From NCBI RefSeq assembly GCF_000725285.1, contig NZ_CP007161.1, positions 2,580,213 through 2,644,212 of the forward strand: DNA of 64,000 nucleotides, in the 5' to 3' direction. Below, piece after piece: positions 40,117 through 49,743 of the stretch (within the stretch, counting starts at the first letter, position 1; the number at the start of each line of letters is the position of its first letter). Source of the stretch: Virgibacillus sp. SK37 (lineage in GTDB: Bacteria; Bacillota; Bacilli; Bacillales; Amphibacillaceae). The notes beneath the pieces are model-generated. The model saw nothing but the letters and a program-made list of their open reading frames with translations. It was not told the DNA's origin and searched no databases. The translations under genes were made by a program, and so were the position numbers.

Positions 40117-40611
40117 TTAAGCTTTCGAATCAAATATGGAACGTTTTTGTGCTTCCGCTCCATATTGCTTCTGATTTCCATAATTTATATTTTGTATAGA
40201 CGGATTTAACATATCAAGGGATAGTTGAATAAATTTCATAGATTGATTGATTAGCAATTGATTCAACTGCTCTTGTTGCTTCAATTCAGTAATTAATTTC
40301 GTTAAGCGAATAGTAATATTGCCAAGCTTTTCTCTTTCATCCACTTGGTCTATATGGTCAAGCAAAAAGGTAATAGAAATATCTTCTTGTGAAATCCCGT
40401 TCTTTGCAAACCAGTCACTTACTTGTTTTTCCCTTATGCTCTCTGCCTGCTCCAGCTGCTTAATTTCTTTACGCTCTTGAACAATTACATTCTGCATATT
40501 ATCTATAGAGCCTTCTTTAATGGCTTCCGTTTTAAGCTTAGATAACTTCAATAAATGTTCATGCACATTTGCTAATTGATGAAGCGATTGAATGATTTGT
40601 TGTACGGACAA
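40117..40611 (-). CDS. flgN: Flagellar chaperone FlgN (YvyG)
   Basis: 164 aa all-helical protein: IIQSLHQLANVHEHLLKLSK, VQERKEIKQLEQAE, and LNQLLINQSMKFIQLSLDML fit FlgN, the export chaperone of FlgK and FlgL. Placement between flgM and flgK confirms it. Confidence 0.9.
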   Translation of the reverse strand: MSVQQIIQSLHQLANVHEHLLKLSKLKTEAIKEGSIDNMQNVIVQERKEIKQLEQAESIREKQVSDWFAKNGISQEDISITFLLDHIDQVDEREKLGNITIRLTKLITELKQQEQLNQLLINQSMKFIQLSLDMLNPSIQNINYGNQKQYGAEAQKRSIFDSKA

Positions 40612-40625
40612 AACGTCGTCCTCCC

Positions 40626-40886
40626 TTAAAATCCACTCCAGAAATCAATCATTTTCCGGGCTGTTTTATCATGGTCCACTTTATATTCTCCATTTTCTAC
40701 CGCTTGTTTTAATTCTTGTACATATGCTGCCCGTTTTGCATTAGGCTTTTCCTTTTCAAGCATTTCCTTTGCCTTGTTGGAAATTTCTAACTGGTCTTTT
40801 TTTGGCTCTGCTTTGGTATTCACCTGTTTTTGGAAGTGATTTTTATATGGGTTCATATTCGTATTGTTCGGCCCATTTATACGCAT
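40626..40886 (-). CDS. flgM: Anti-sigma-D factor FlgM
   Basis: 86 aa: MRINGPNNTNMNPYKNHFQK, then QLEISNKAKEMLEKEKPNAK and a C-terminal sigma-binding helix AAYVQELKQAVENGEYKVD...KMIDFW. FlgM holds sigma-D inactive until the hook-basal body is complete. AGAGGTGAG precedes the ATG. Confidence 0.94.
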   Translation of the reverse strand: MRINGPNNTNMNPYKNHFQKQVNTKAEPKKDQLEISNKAKEMLEKEKPNAKRAAYVQELKQAVENGEYKVDHDKTARKMIDFWSGF

Positions 40887-40922
40887 AGTGGCTCACCTCT
40901 TCTTAAAATATTATAATTTAGA

Positions 40923-41363
40923 TCACTTATTTTTATCGAACATATAATAGGTATGTGTATTTTTATTTGCTTCTTTTTCTTGTATTTTTCGTTGTTCTTC
41001 ATTGTGTTTATCAAGATCTTTTCTCAATTCAGCGGAGCAATCATAGCATAGTTTACCAGTTACTATATTAACTCCGCATGACTCACAGGGATAAGCCAAC
41101 TTTGGAAAATCAGTTGTTCTCAGTCTTTTTTCTTTAATAAATTTTGTAATCAAGATTTCTTCTACCTTTGTTGCTTCAACAATTTCCAGCATGGTCGCTT
41201 CCCTGTTCTTTCGTTCGCGTAGAAATTTATAAACCGTATCAAAAGCTTGCTCCTCTTCCTTATAGCAAGCTTGGCATATATCACGTATATTCTTCACAAA
41301 AACCGCATCACAGCGTGAGCAATTTGCTAACTCAGCCATTAAATTTCGCCTCACTTTATTCAT
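40923..41363 (-). CDS. yvyF: Flagellar operon protein YvyF
   Basis: 146 aa. Two cysteine pairs at the N-terminus (CSRCDAVFVKNIRDICQACY) and two more (CESCGVNIVTGKLCYDC) suggest two zinc sites around a winged-helix-like middle (EATMLEIVEATKVEEILITKFIKEKRL). Related to the TIGR03826/YvyF group found before flgM. It could be a regulator of flagellar genes; this is inference from the helix-turn-helix-like segment. Confidence 0.85.
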   Translation of the reverse strand: MNKVRRNLMAELANCSRCDAVFVKNIRDICQACYKEEEQAFDTVYKFLRERKNREATMLEIVEATKVEEILITKFIKEKRLRTTDFPKLAYPCESCGVNIVTGKLCYDCSAELRKDLDKHNEEQRKIQEKEANKNTHTYYMFDKNK

Positions 41364-41378
41364 TATAGCATATACTTA

Positions 41379-42062
41379 CTAACCACGAATCAATGTATAG
41401 GTATAAACATTCGGACATCCATTTCCCTTTAGTAATCTGGCAGCATGTCGTAATGTCGTACCAGTTGTATATATATCATCGACAAGAATAACCGTTTTGT
41501 TAATACTTTTTCTTAAAATAAATGGATTCTCCATTGAAATTCTTTCATATCTTGTCTTCTTCGCTTGTTTTTCCCCATGTAACCTCTCTAATACAGGGTC
41601 CGTTTTTAGCTGTATGAAATCTGCTAATACCTCGGCTTGGTTAAACCCTCGTTCACTAAATCTTTGTTTGCTAAGAGGAATTGGGACAATAACTGATTTT
41701 TTCTTATCTAAAAAAGAGAATCTCTTAATATATTCCTTTTCAAATTCATATTGAAATATTTTTGCTAATTGATAATCTCCGCGGTACTTCCATTTAGCGA
41801 CAACCTCCTGCATAAACGAATTGTACGTATAGAGTGATGCGTTAAATGTAATGGAGACCTCTTTCTCATAATCCTCCCACTTCAAACAATCTGCACACTT
41901 TTTCACACTAGATACACGGGAGCAAACACTGCAGCGATCCCCATTAATTTTTATTAGTTGGCTTTCACAGTTCATACAAAGCCTTTTAGGATTATAAAGA
42001 TGAACAAAATTACCCCAATGTACTTCGGTGATGATTTCTTCATGACACCATAAGCAATACAT
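41379..42062 (-). CDS. comFC: Competence protein ComFC (phosphoribosyltransferase-like)
   Basis: 227 aa. Zinc-ribbon start MYCLWCHEEI with CMNCESQ and CSVCSR...CADC, then the PRTase fold with KQRFSERGFNQAEVLA and VILVDDIYTTGTTLRHAARLL. ComFC acts with ComFA in uptake of transforming DNA; it resembles the DNA-processing GntX/ComF family. Starts at the comFA stop codon. comFB is missing between the two. Confidence 0.93.
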   Translation of the reverse strand: MYCLWCHEEIITEVHWGNFVHLYNPKRLCMNCESQLIKINGDRCSVCSRVSSVKKCADCLKWEDYEKEVSITFNASLYTYNSFMQEVVAKWKYRGDYQLAKIFQYEFEKEYIKRFSFLDKKKSVIVPIPLSKQRFSERGFNQAEVLADFIQLKTDPVLERLHGEKQAKKTRYERISMENPFILRKSINKTVILVDDIYTTGTTLRHAARLLKGNGCPNVYTYTLIRG

Positions 42063-43474
42063 CAGATAAACCCTCCCCGTTTATTCATTGACTTAATCGC
42101 ATCAATTGCGTGAACCATTGCATTGGTTTTGCCATTATGAAAGAAAACCACTTCACCTTTAGGGTCGTCTGGACTTCTCCCTGCCCTGCCTGCAATTTGA
42201 ACAAGTGCAGCCTCATCAAATACACGATGGCCTGCATCTAAAATAGCTACATCCACGGAAGGGAAAGTGACCCCCCTTTCCAAAGTGGTCGTCGTTATTA
42301 ATATATCTATTTTTTTATCTCTGAATAACTGGACTTTTTCCTTACGTAGAGGATCTGAAGCATGGACACACATTATTTTATCCTTTGACTCAAGTAATTT
42401 TTGTTGGAGAAATTGCGCAATACTGTTCTTATATAATTGTTCAACTAGTTCTATGGTAGGTACAAAAAGAAGCAATTGACGATGTGGGCTGGAACGTTTT
42501 TTCATCCAATTTAATAATACGTCAGGAACACGGTTGGCTTGGGTGTCTTTTTTTAGACTTGTACATGTTTTTAGAATGGGGACTGGTAGCGGGTGGCCAT
42601 GAAATCGTGCAGGTACGAATACGTGTGGAAGTTGCTTCATCCATAAGCGAAACTGTTGATTTCTCCTGGGGGTTGCTGTCAAAAAAACCGTTGTACTTTG
42701 AGTTGAATGTAAAGATCTTTTAGCAGCGTAAGGAAGCGAGGGATCATTATGGAAGGGGAAAGCGTCCACTTCGTCAATTATTAAAAGGTGAAAAGCAGCT
42801 TTAAACCGCAGCAATTGATGAGTCGTAGATATTATCAGCTGGGCATTGCCCGTTTTTTCTTCACTACCACCATATAATCCCTGTATATTTACATTCTTGA
42901 AGGCATTTCTTATTCTCGGTAGCAGTTCTTGGACAACATCTGCTCTAGGTGTGGCTAGACAAACTCGCATTCCTGAACGGAGGGCTTCTGCTATGCCAGG
43001 AAAAAGCATTTCCGTCTTTCCTGCGCCGCACACCGCCCATACAAGTAACTCCTCCTCTTTATTTGTAATTGCGGAAACAATACGATCAGAAGCTTTTTGC
43101 TGGAGAGCTGTAAGTTCCCCTTCCCAAGTACATGGTTTGTCTATTATGGGCCAAACCACCTTTTTACCATTCCAATAATAGAGTGGTTCGCATTCCATCA
43201 CCCGGCCCATTTCTATGCATTTTCGGCAATATAAATGAGTTTTATCACATTGTTTACAAGGGAGTATTCCAAATAAATATTTTTTTCGATTACCGCACCG
43301 TTGGCAGATAGCTGAAAATAGTTGTTTTTCTATAGAAGGGATTGGCATAAGTGCGCCATCAGCAAGAAATTGTTCAAACTGTTTATCATCTAGTGGCAGT
43401 TCGTTTCGAAGTAGAAGCTTACCAGCAAGCTGGTGGGAGAACGCAGATTCTAAAGCACCTTCATGTTTTGTCAA
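42062..43474 (-). CDS. comFA: DNA translocase ComFA
   Basis: 470 aa superfamily 2 helicase. N-terminal four-cysteine zinc domain (CQRCGNRKKYLFGILPCKQC), Walker A AVCGAGKTEML, DEVDAFPF for motif II, STTVFLTATPRR for motif III and QIAGRAGRSPDDPKGEV for motif VI. Drives import of single-stranded DNA in competent cells. Start is TTG (MTKHEGALE) after GAGAGGAAAT. No convincing pair of ComK boxes was identified. Confidence 0.95.
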   Translation of the reverse strand: MTKHEGALESAFSHQLAGKLLLRNELPLDDKQFEQFLADGALMPIPSIEKQLFSAICQRCGNRKKYLFGILPCKQCDKTHLYCRKCIEMGRVMECEPLYYWNGKKVVWPIIDKPCTWEGELTALQQKASDRIVSAITNKEEELLVWAVCGAGKTEMLFPGIAEALRSGMRVCLATPRADVVQELLPRIRNAFKNVNIQGLYGGSEEKTGNAQLIISTTHQLLRFKAAFHLLIIDEVDAFPFHNDPSLPYAAKRSLHSTQSTTVFLTATPRRNQQFRLWMKQLPHVFVPARFHGHPLPVPILKTCTSLKKDTQANRVPDVLLNWMKKRSSPHRQLLLFVPTIELVEQLYKNSIAQFLQQKLLESKDKIMCVHASDPLRKEKVQLFRDKKIDILITTTTLERGVTFPSVDVAILDAGHRVFDEAALVQIAGRAGRSPDDPKGEVVFFHNGKTNAMVHAIDAIKSMNKRGGFI

Positions 43475-43519
43475 TTAAATTATTTCCTCTCTAAATTATT
43501 TTTAACACCATTAATATAG

Positions 43520-43546
43520 AAAACCACCACCCTGTAATCGGATGGT
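43520..43546 (-). terminator. Terminator after the degV-family gene
   Basis: ACCATCC/GGGTGGT stem (one G-U) with a short loop and GGUUUUCU on the minus strand, 14 bp after the stop. Confidence 0.6.
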
Positions 43547-43560
43547 AGCTATAGTATTAT

Positions 43561-44403
43561 TTACTTTTCATACCAACATACTCCAAGAGCACCTTCACCT
43601 AAATGGGTTCCTATAACAGGACCAAAATAGCTAATGAATGTTTCCATGCTAGGGTACGCTTTTAGGAAGTCTCGCTGCAGTTCTTCTGCGGCGTGCAGGT
43701 TGTTAGCATGAATAAAGACAACTTTTAATTGCTTACCTTTATCTGCTTCTTCCTTCAACATACTCATAATTCTGTTTAGGGCTTTTTTACGTGTACGAAT
43801 TTTTTCAAATGGCACAATAACTTTATCAACAAAATGCAACACTGGTTTAACCTGCAGTAGACTTCCTACCAAAGCTTGTGCTCCGTTCAAACGGCCTCCC
43901 CGCTGTAAATTACTTAGATCATCAACCATAAAGTATGCACGCAAGCTCTTTTTCATTTCATTGAGTCGAGCAATAATTTCTTGTGGTTCTTTCTCGTTTC
44001 GCGCCATTTCAGCTGCTTCTAATACGTAAAAGCCTTGAGCCATTGCGCTAATCTCTGAATCATAAGCAAATACTTCAATTCCGTCGACCATCTCTCCAGC
44101 ACTGACTACAGCTTGATATGTGCCGCTTATCCCACTGGATAGATGAATGGAGATTACTGCGTCATATTCTTTTGCTAATGCTTCTAGTTCAGCTGTAATA
44201 TAGCCAATGGAAGGCTGGGAAGTCTTGGGTAATTGCTTCGCTTCATTTATTTTCTTATAAAATTCTTCCGTAGTAATATCCATTTCCTCCTGGTAGGAGG
44301 TGTCCTCAAATACTACGCTTAATGGGACCATATGTATCGCATACTTATTTCGTATGTTTTCAGGGATATATGCCGTACTATCTGTCATCACAGCAACCTT
44401 CAT
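43561..44403 (-). CDS. DegV-family fatty-acid-binding protein
   Basis: About 280 aa: MKVAVMTDSTAYIPENIRN, VPLSVVFEDTSYQEEMDIT, TSQPSIG, SIHLSSGISGTYQAVVSAGE and the C-terminal YFGPVIGTHLGEGALGVCWY are DegV signatures. Binds fatty acids and supplies them to FakA-type kinases. Start at ATG 44403 after AGAGGAGAAGGTAAT; the frame opens 51 bases earlier. B. subtilis has a similar gene (yviA) beside degU. 44404-44663 has no gene. Confidence 0.9.
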   Translation of the reverse strand: MKVAVMTDSTAYIPENIRNKYAIHMVPLSVVFEDTSYQEEMDITTEEFYKKINEAKQLPKTSQPSIGYITAELEALAKEYDAVISIHLSSGISGTYQAVVSAGEMVDGIEVFAYDSEISAMAQGFYVLEAAEMARNEKEPQEIIARLNEMKKSLRAYFMVDDLSNLQRGGRLNGAQALVGSLLQVKPVLHFVDKVIVPFEKIRTRKKALNRIMSMLKEEADKGKQLKVVFIHANNLHAAEELQRDFLKAYPSMETFISYFGPVIGTHLGEGALGVCWYEK

Positions 44404-44663
44404 ATTACCTTCTCCTCTACTATAAAAACTATCTCTATCTGTAAACTCTATCATTTTTACATATGTATGTTTATTCTACACTAAGATATAAGAAAAATAA
44501 ACAAACAGAAGGAAGATGAACAACCTGAATCCGTTGCTATGATTAAACTTTAGGTTTGTAAATGAAAATTTCTTAGTTAAGCGACAATGTTGATCAGGAC
44601 TATAGAAAAAATCAAAAACATATGATGAACGAGGAAGTTCTAAAATACTAAAGCCTAATAGTA

Positions 44664-44716
44664 AAAGACCGGGCTGATACGAATTATTGCTTGGAATTCG
44701 TATCAGCCCGGCTTTT
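44664..44716. terminator. Strong terminator after degU
   Basis: 17-bp stem CCGGGCTGATACGAATT/AATTCGTATCAGCCCGG with A/T runs on both sides, about 80 bp after degU. Confidence 0.88.
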
Positions 44717-44793
44717 ATTTTGTTTAACTAATGTGGGTGATTTTATTTTTGTAGTAATCTACTCAAGTATTGGCTAGAAGGTCAGTAAGTTGA

Positions 44794-45489
44794 CTAGACA
44801 ACCTCTACCCAGCCTTTACGAATGGCAGATACTACGGCTTGAGTACGGTCATTTACATTCATTTTCTGCAGGATATTACTAACATGGTTCTTTACCGTCT
44901 TTTCGCTGATGTACAAGGTTTCGGCTACTGCCCGATTGCTTTTTCCATCTGCGAGTAGCTGTAGAACCTGACATTCCCGTTTTGTAAGTAAGTGAAGCGG
45001 CTTACGATATTCCATGCCATTATCTTTTGCACTTGACGCATTCTCTTTAGCCAATCGTCGGTATTCCATGACAAGATTATGGGTCACTTTCGGATGCAGA
45101 TAAGATCCACCTTCACTAACTACTTTTATTGCTTCAATAAGAGCATCCGAATCCATTTCCTTCAAAAGGTATCCCTGTGCTCCTGTTTTAAGTGCATGTG
45201 TAACATAACTTTCATCATCATGTATAGAGAGTATGATAACCCGTGTTTTAGGGAAATAACGAACAAGATCCGCTGTAGCTTGGACTCCATTCATATTCGG
45301 CATATTAATATCCATTAATACAACATCAGGATTATTTTCTTTTACGATACGGGATGCTTCGGAACCATCGTCCCCTTCAGCAACAACTTCAAATGTTGGT
45401 TCGAACTCCAGAATTCGTTTTACACCTTCTCTGAACAATTTATGATCGTCAATAAGTACAATCTGTGTTTTCTTTTCTTCTGTCTTCAT
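44794..45489 (-). CDS. degU: Response regulator DegU
   Basis: 231 aa NarL-family regulator. Receiver domain with [18 protein letters not shown], phospho-acceptor Asp60 in [14 protein letters not shown] and K near [13 protein letters not shown]; LuxR-type [23 protein letters not shown] and [20 protein letters not shown]. Controls exoenzymes, competence, motility and biofilm. Separated from degS by 140 bp that may include a second promoter. Confidence 0.97.
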   Translation of the reverse strand: MKTEEKKTQIVLIDDHKLFREGVKRILEFEPTFEVVAEGDDGSEASRIVKENNPDVVLMDINMPNMNGVQATADLVRYFPKTRVIILSIHDDESYVTHALKTGAQGYLLKEMDSDALIEAIKVVSEGGSYLHPKVTHNLVMEYRRLAKENASSAKDNGMEYRKPLHLLTKRECQVLQLLADGKSNRAVAETLYISEKTVKNHVSNILQKMNVNDRTQAVVSAIRKGWVEVV

Positions 45490-45629
45490 CTTATGTTCCT
45501 CCTACATCCATTCCCCTTATTTTTGTGTTTGCCCTATTATAATTATTAAACCTCTTCAAACGAAATCTTTGTCTTTATTTATATCGGTAATTTTATCATA
45601 ATCTAAAATTTATTATGCTCCGTTTTCCT

Positions 45630-46772
45630 CTATGCTGGATTATACGGAACTTTAATCAAAATCATCGTGCCTTTACCTGGTTGAGAATTAATAGTTAACG
45701 TGCCGTGAAGCATTTCCACTCGCTCTCGCATTCCAATTAATCCAAATGACTTGTCCTTTTTTAATGAAGGATCAAATCCCTTGCCATTATCCTTAATTAC
45801 CATAATTAAGTTATCTTTTTTAATTTCCAGCTTTACTTGAATTAAGGAAGCTTCAGCATGTTTAACCGCGTTCTGTAAGGCTTCTTGAACAAGACGAAAG
45901 AAGGCAATCTCATAATTCTGATTTAATCTGGTTTCTTCGCCAATGGATGTAAACTCAATCTCTATATTGTTATATTCTGCTATAGTAGCAATGTACTTTT
46001 TAAGTGTTGGCAAAAGTCCAAGGTCATCTAGTGCCATCGGTCGTAAATCATAAATAATTCTTCTAACTTCATATAGAGAAGAACGAATCATTTTGCGTAC
46101 ATTCTTAATTTCTATTAAACCTTGATTAATATCTTTTTGACGAAAGGTTCTATCCACAAGCTCTGATCTCAATAAGATATTAGCTAGCATTTGTGCAGGC
46201 CCATCATGAATCTCTCTGGAAATCTTTCGACGTTCTTCCTCTTGGGCTTCAATAATCTTCAAACCAAATTCCTGCTTTTCTTTTGCTTCTTCAATCATTT
46301 CATTCACTTGTTGGAAGTCATCGTGCAAATAATTGAGCACGACAGATATTTTACCGGCTAGTCCTTCAGCCCTGTCAATCGTCTGGCTTAACGCTACCAA
46401 TCTTCTTTCTAAGTCATCACGCTTTTCACGTAATGATTTCTCCTCCTGCCGCATCATTGCTAGCTTTGTTTGCATTTCATGTGTATATTCATACACTTCT
46501 CTTATTTCATTTTCACTGTATCGATCAAAATATTTACTTACCTCAGCTAATCGTTCGCGGGAAAATCTGACCTTTTGTTCAAGTTGATCGCCATCTTCAA
46601 TGTGTTGCACTACCTTGAACTTTGTTTCGGTTAGTTCTCTAACCAAATGCTCATGTTCCGTTCGTGCTCCTTCACTAATATTAAAAATTTCATCTTTGCT
46701 GTTTTCCACTACTTCGACCATTTCTTGAATGATGGAATCTAAAGCAGTCTCACTAATTTTCTGTGCCAACAT
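45630..46772 (-). CDS. degS: Sensor histidine kinase DegS
   Basis: 380 aa cytoplasmic kinase with no membrane segment. Long N-terminal coiled coil (to about 180), HisKA_3 phosphorylation site His189 in SREIHDGPAQMLANIL, and HATPase domain with VQEALQNAVKHAEAS, IKDNGKGFDPSLKKD and GLIGMRERVEMLHG. Phosphorylates DegU. It is the first gene of degS-degU. Divergent from yvyE. Confidence 0.97.
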   Translation of the reverse strand: MLAQKISETALDSIIQEMVEVVENSKDEIFNISEGARTEHEHLVRELTETKFKVVQHIEDGDQLEQKVRFSRERLAEVSKYFDRYSENEIREVYEYTHEMQTKLAMMRQEEKSLREKRDDLERRLVALSQTIDRAEGLAGKISVVLNYLHDDFQQVNEMIEEAKEKQEFGLKIIEAQEEERRKISREIHDGPAQMLANILLRSELVDRTFRQKDINQGLIEIKNVRKMIRSSLYEVRRIIYDLRPMALDDLGLLPTLKKYIATIAEYNNIEIEFTSIGEETRLNQNYEIAFFRLVQEALQNAVKHAEASLIQVKLEIKKDNLIMVIKDNGKGFDPSLKKDKSFGLIGMRERVEMLHGTLTINSQPGKGTMILIKVPYNPA

Positions 46773-46957
46773 TTCCCACCAACCTATGCTATAATTATAC
46801 GTATAACTTTCAATTTTTTATAGGGTCTTTTATCATATATCATGAAACTTCTGCATGCTACTTTTCTCCCGTTTTTTAAAACAAAACCACCTGTTTATTA
46901 CAAACTAACATACAGCTCTATGTATATATAATGGCTGTTCAGGAGGTGAATTGCAAG

Positions 46958-47608
46958 ATGTTAGAGAAATATTTTACAGTTAAAGAGAATGGAATGGACG
47001 AAATTGTTATTCAAAAGTCTAAATTTATCGGCTATGTCCGAAGAGTGGAAACAGAGGAAGCAGCCCAGGCTTTCATTCAGGAAATTAAGAAAAGGCACCA
47101 TGATGCAACACATAATTGCTCTGCCTACATGATTGGTGAGCATGACCAAATTCAGAAAGCGAACGATGATGGAGAGCCTAGTGGTACAGCAGGTGTGCCC
47201 ATTTTGGAAGTGTTAAAAAAACAACAATTGAAGGACACTGCGGTAGTTGTAACAAGGTATTTCGGAGGCATTAAGCTTGGAGCTGGAGGCCTAATCCGTG
47301 CATATAGCAGCGCAACCTCACAAGCCATTCGTACGACAGGAATTGTCAAACGCCAGCTTATGCAAGGTTTCTCTTTAACTATTGATTATACGTTATTGGG
47401 AAAATTGGAAAATGAACTCCGTCAAACTAATTATATCTTGGACACAATCAATTACTTGGATAAAGTGGAAATGATTGTTTATGTAAAAATAAGCGAGGTG
47501 GATCACTTTCAAGAATGGATTATCAATTTGACAAGTGACCAAGCTCTAATTGAAAAGAAAAATACCACCTACATAGAAATAGATGTAGAGTCTACCTCAG
47601 AAACATAA
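46958..47608 (+). CDS. yvyE: IMPACT/YigZ family protein YvyE
   Basis: 216 aa from MLEKYFTVKENG. The DATHNCSAYMIGEHDQIQKA, NDDGEPSGTAGVPILEVL and VVVTRYFGGIKLGAGGLIRA segments define the UPF0029/IMPACT family, with a C-terminal ferredoxin-like domain. May act in translation or as a peptidase-like factor; unproven. Start chosen at ATG 46958, homologous to B. subtilis YvyE, with AGGAGG 11 nt upstream; an earlier ATG at 46931 lacks a site. Only plus-strand gene before 57.6 kb. Confidence 0.93.
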   Translation: MLEKYFTVKENGMDEIVIQKSKFIGYVRRVETEEAAQAFIQEIKKRHHDATHNCSAYMIGEHDQIQKANDDGEPSGTAGVPILEVLKKQQLKDTAVVVTRYFGGIKLGAGGLIRAYSSATSQAIRTTGIVKRQLMQGFSLTIDYTLLGKLENELRQTNYILDTINYLDKVEMIVYVKISEVDHFQEWIINLTSDQALIEKKNTTYIEIDVESTSET

Positions 47609-47646
47609 GCAGGTTCTGACTTTATCATTTTCTAAGCAATAAAAAA

Positions 47647-47693
47647 CCGAACTAATTCGAGGTATAACTTTACGATTTCGGATTAGTTCGGCT
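47647..47693 (-). terminator. Terminator after nagB
   Basis: CCGAACTAAT pairs with ATTAGTTCGG over a structured loop; on the minus strand U6 follows. It ends the nag transcript and may also help end yvyE. Confidence 0.78.
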
Positions 47694-47744
47694 AGTATGA
47701 TTTTCTATCTCAATAACTAGGGCTAAAAAAGTTGGAATAAATTC

Positions 47745-48470
47745 TTATAGTGAAGACATGGCCTCTTCGTCAGCAATGATGGTTACATTTTCATGTTTTT
47801 GCAAAATAGAAGCAGGGAAATCCTCAGTTATCTGGCCATTCATCAATGTTGCCAAAGCATCTGCCTTCTTTTTACCAGAGACGAGTAAAATAATTGCCTT
47901 ACTCTCCATAATAGAATCAATTCCCATTGTAATTGCTTTTGTAGGAACTTCATCTAAGGAAGAAAAAAATCTGGCATTTGCTTTCCTTGTCGATTCATCC
48001 AGTTCTACAACATGCGTTCTGCTTGAGAACGGAGTACCAGGTTCATTAAAACCGATATGTCCATTTAATCCGAGACCGAGCACCTGCAAATCAACTTTGC
48101 CCGCTTGATCAATACGACTTTCATATTCCTTGCATTCTTTTTGTAAATCTACAGCATTTCCTTGTGGTAAATGGGCATTCTCAGATGGAATATCAATATG
48201 GTCAAATAGCTTTTTATTCATATAGTAATAATAACTATTTGGGTTGTTCTGTCCAAGTCCGACATATTCATCGAGATTAAATGTCTTTACATCAGCAAAT
48301 GATATTTCTTTAGCTTTATATTTGTTAATAAGGCATTCATAAAGACCTTCAGGTGTAGATCCTGTAGCAAGACCAAACACTGGCTGGTCTGTAGCAGCAA
48401 GCTGTTCCACTATAAAATCACAGGCTTTTTCACTCATTTCTTGATAATCTTTCACCTTGATAATTTCCAT
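47745..48470 (-). CDS. nagB: Glucosamine-6-phosphate deaminase
   Basis: 241 aa: FGLATGSTPEGLYECLI, FNLDEYVGLGQNNPNSYYYY, VLGLGLNGHIGFNEPGTPF (catalytic Asp/His region) and KAITMGIDSIMESKAIILLV. Converts GlcN6P to Fru6P and ammonia. Starts 1 bp after nagA with GGAGGAG inside the nagA end. Confidence 0.97.
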   Translation of the reverse strand: MEIIKVKDYQEMSEKACDFIVEQLAATDQPVFGLATGSTPEGLYECLINKYKAKEISFADVKTFNLDEYVGLGQNNPNSYYYYMNKKLFDHIDIPSENAHLPQGNAVDLQKECKEYESRIDQAGKVDLQVLGLGLNGHIGFNEPGTPFSSRTHVVELDESTRKANARFFSSLDEVPTKAITMGIDSIMESKAIILLVSGKKKADALATLMNGQITEDFPASILQKHENVTIIADEEAMSSL

Positions 48471-48471
48471 T

Positions 48472-49647
48472 TTATTCTCCTCCTTTATAAGCGATGACTC
48501 CTCGGCAGATTGTATAATTAATATTCAAATTGTCATCGACCAGTAATACATCCGCGTCCTTTCCTGCTTCAATACTTCCTTTTCTGTCATATAAATTTAA
48601 TTGTTTAGCAGGATTTTCTGAAGCCATCTGGATGATACTCCTCATTGTGACATCATTTAGCTTTAACATTTGGCGGGCTCCCTGATGCATTTTTAAAATA
48701 CTTCCAGCCAACGTACCATTTTCAAGTACAGCACGGTCCTCTGTAACAGTTACCGGCTGACCACCAAGCTCATAGTTTCCTGCATTCAGGCATTTCGCAC
48801 GCATAGCATCCGTAATGAGAATGAGACGTTCACTACCCATATTTTTATAAATTACTTCGAGCATCTCTGGTGAAATATGAATTCCATCTGCAATTAACTC
48901 TGCACGCAATTCTTCCAATTGAAAAGCAGCGCCTACGACTCCAATGTCACGGTGATGGATACCAGACATTGCGTTACATAGATGTGTTACTTGACGGACA
49001 CCATGTGATACAGCTCGCTTCATGCCTGCAAAATCTGTGCCGGTATGGCCTGCTGAGACATTCACACCATTACGATAAAGATGCTTTATAAACTCTCCAT
49101 CAGCATCATGCTCAGGTGCCATCGTAATTGTTTTAATTTTGTTTCCCGATTTTTCTTGCCACTCATTAAACTGTTCAATGTTAGGCTCCATAATAAAGTC
49201 GAGTGGTTGTGCACCAGCTTTTGTCTCCTCAATAAATGGCCCTTCAAGATGCACACCAACCATTTCAGCAAAACCAGCTTTATTATTATAGTATGAGATG
49301 TTTTCAAGTGCCCTATCAATATTTTCAGGAGCTTGCGTAATTGTTGTGGCAAGAAAGCTTGTTGTTCCTTCCCTTGGCAATACTGCTGCCATTGTATCCA
49401 AAGCAGCCTCCGTCGCATCCATCACATCTGCGCCATCGGCGCCATGAATATGTCCATCAATAAAACCAGGAATAACCTGTAAATCTGTACCGTCAATAAT
49501 TTGAACATTTGTTGGCAGCTCTTCTTGAATGTTTTCATGCACTGCAACAATCTTGCCATGCTCTATTAAAACCCCGCCTTTATTTATCATTTTATTTCCT
49601 TGATATATTTTCGCATTTTTTATATAAATTGGTACTATGCTTTTCAT
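48472..49647 (-). CDS. nagA: N-acetylglucosamine-6-phosphate deacetylase
   Basis: 391 aa amidohydrolase: VIPGFIDGHIHGADGADVMD, GVHLEGPFIEETKAGAQ, VSAGHTGTDF, THLCNAMSGIHHRD and ILITDAMRAK carry the metal and catalytic residues. Converts GlcNAc6P to GlcN6P for NagB. Preceded by a hairpin separating it from nagP. Confidence 0.97.
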   Translation of the reverse strand: MKSIVPIYIKNAKIYQGNKMINKGGVLIEHGKIVAVHENIQEELPTNVQIIDGTDLQVIPGFIDGHIHGADGADVMDATEAALDTMAAVLPREGTTSFLATTITQAPENIDRALENISYYNNKAGFAEMVGVHLEGPFIEETKAGAQPLDFIMEPNIEQFNEWQEKSGNKIKTITMAPEHDADGEFIKHLYRNGVNVSAGHTGTDFAGMKRAVSHGVRQVTHLCNAMSGIHHRDIGVVGAAFQLEELRAELIADGIHISPEMLEVIYKNMGSERLILITDAMRAKCLNAGNYELGGQPVTVTEDRAVLENGTLAGSILKMHQGARQMLKLNDVTMRSIIQMASENPAKQLNLYDRKGSIEAGKDADVLLVDDNLNINYTICRGVIAYKGGE

Positions 49648-49703
49648 AATCAGCTCTCTCCTTTCACCAAGTAGTCGGTTTCACGCTCTCAATATGTATA
49701 ATA

Positions 49704-49735
49704 AGGCTGGTGTTCTCTGTGGTACACCAGCCTTT
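49704..49735 (-). terminator. Hairpin between nagP and nagA
   Basis: AGGCTGGTGT, 10-nt loop, ACACCAGCCT, with only a short U-rich tail (UUAUUAU) on the minus strand. Probably a partial terminator inside a nagP-nagA-nagB operon. Confidence 0.68.
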
Positions 49736-49743
49736 AACTCCAT

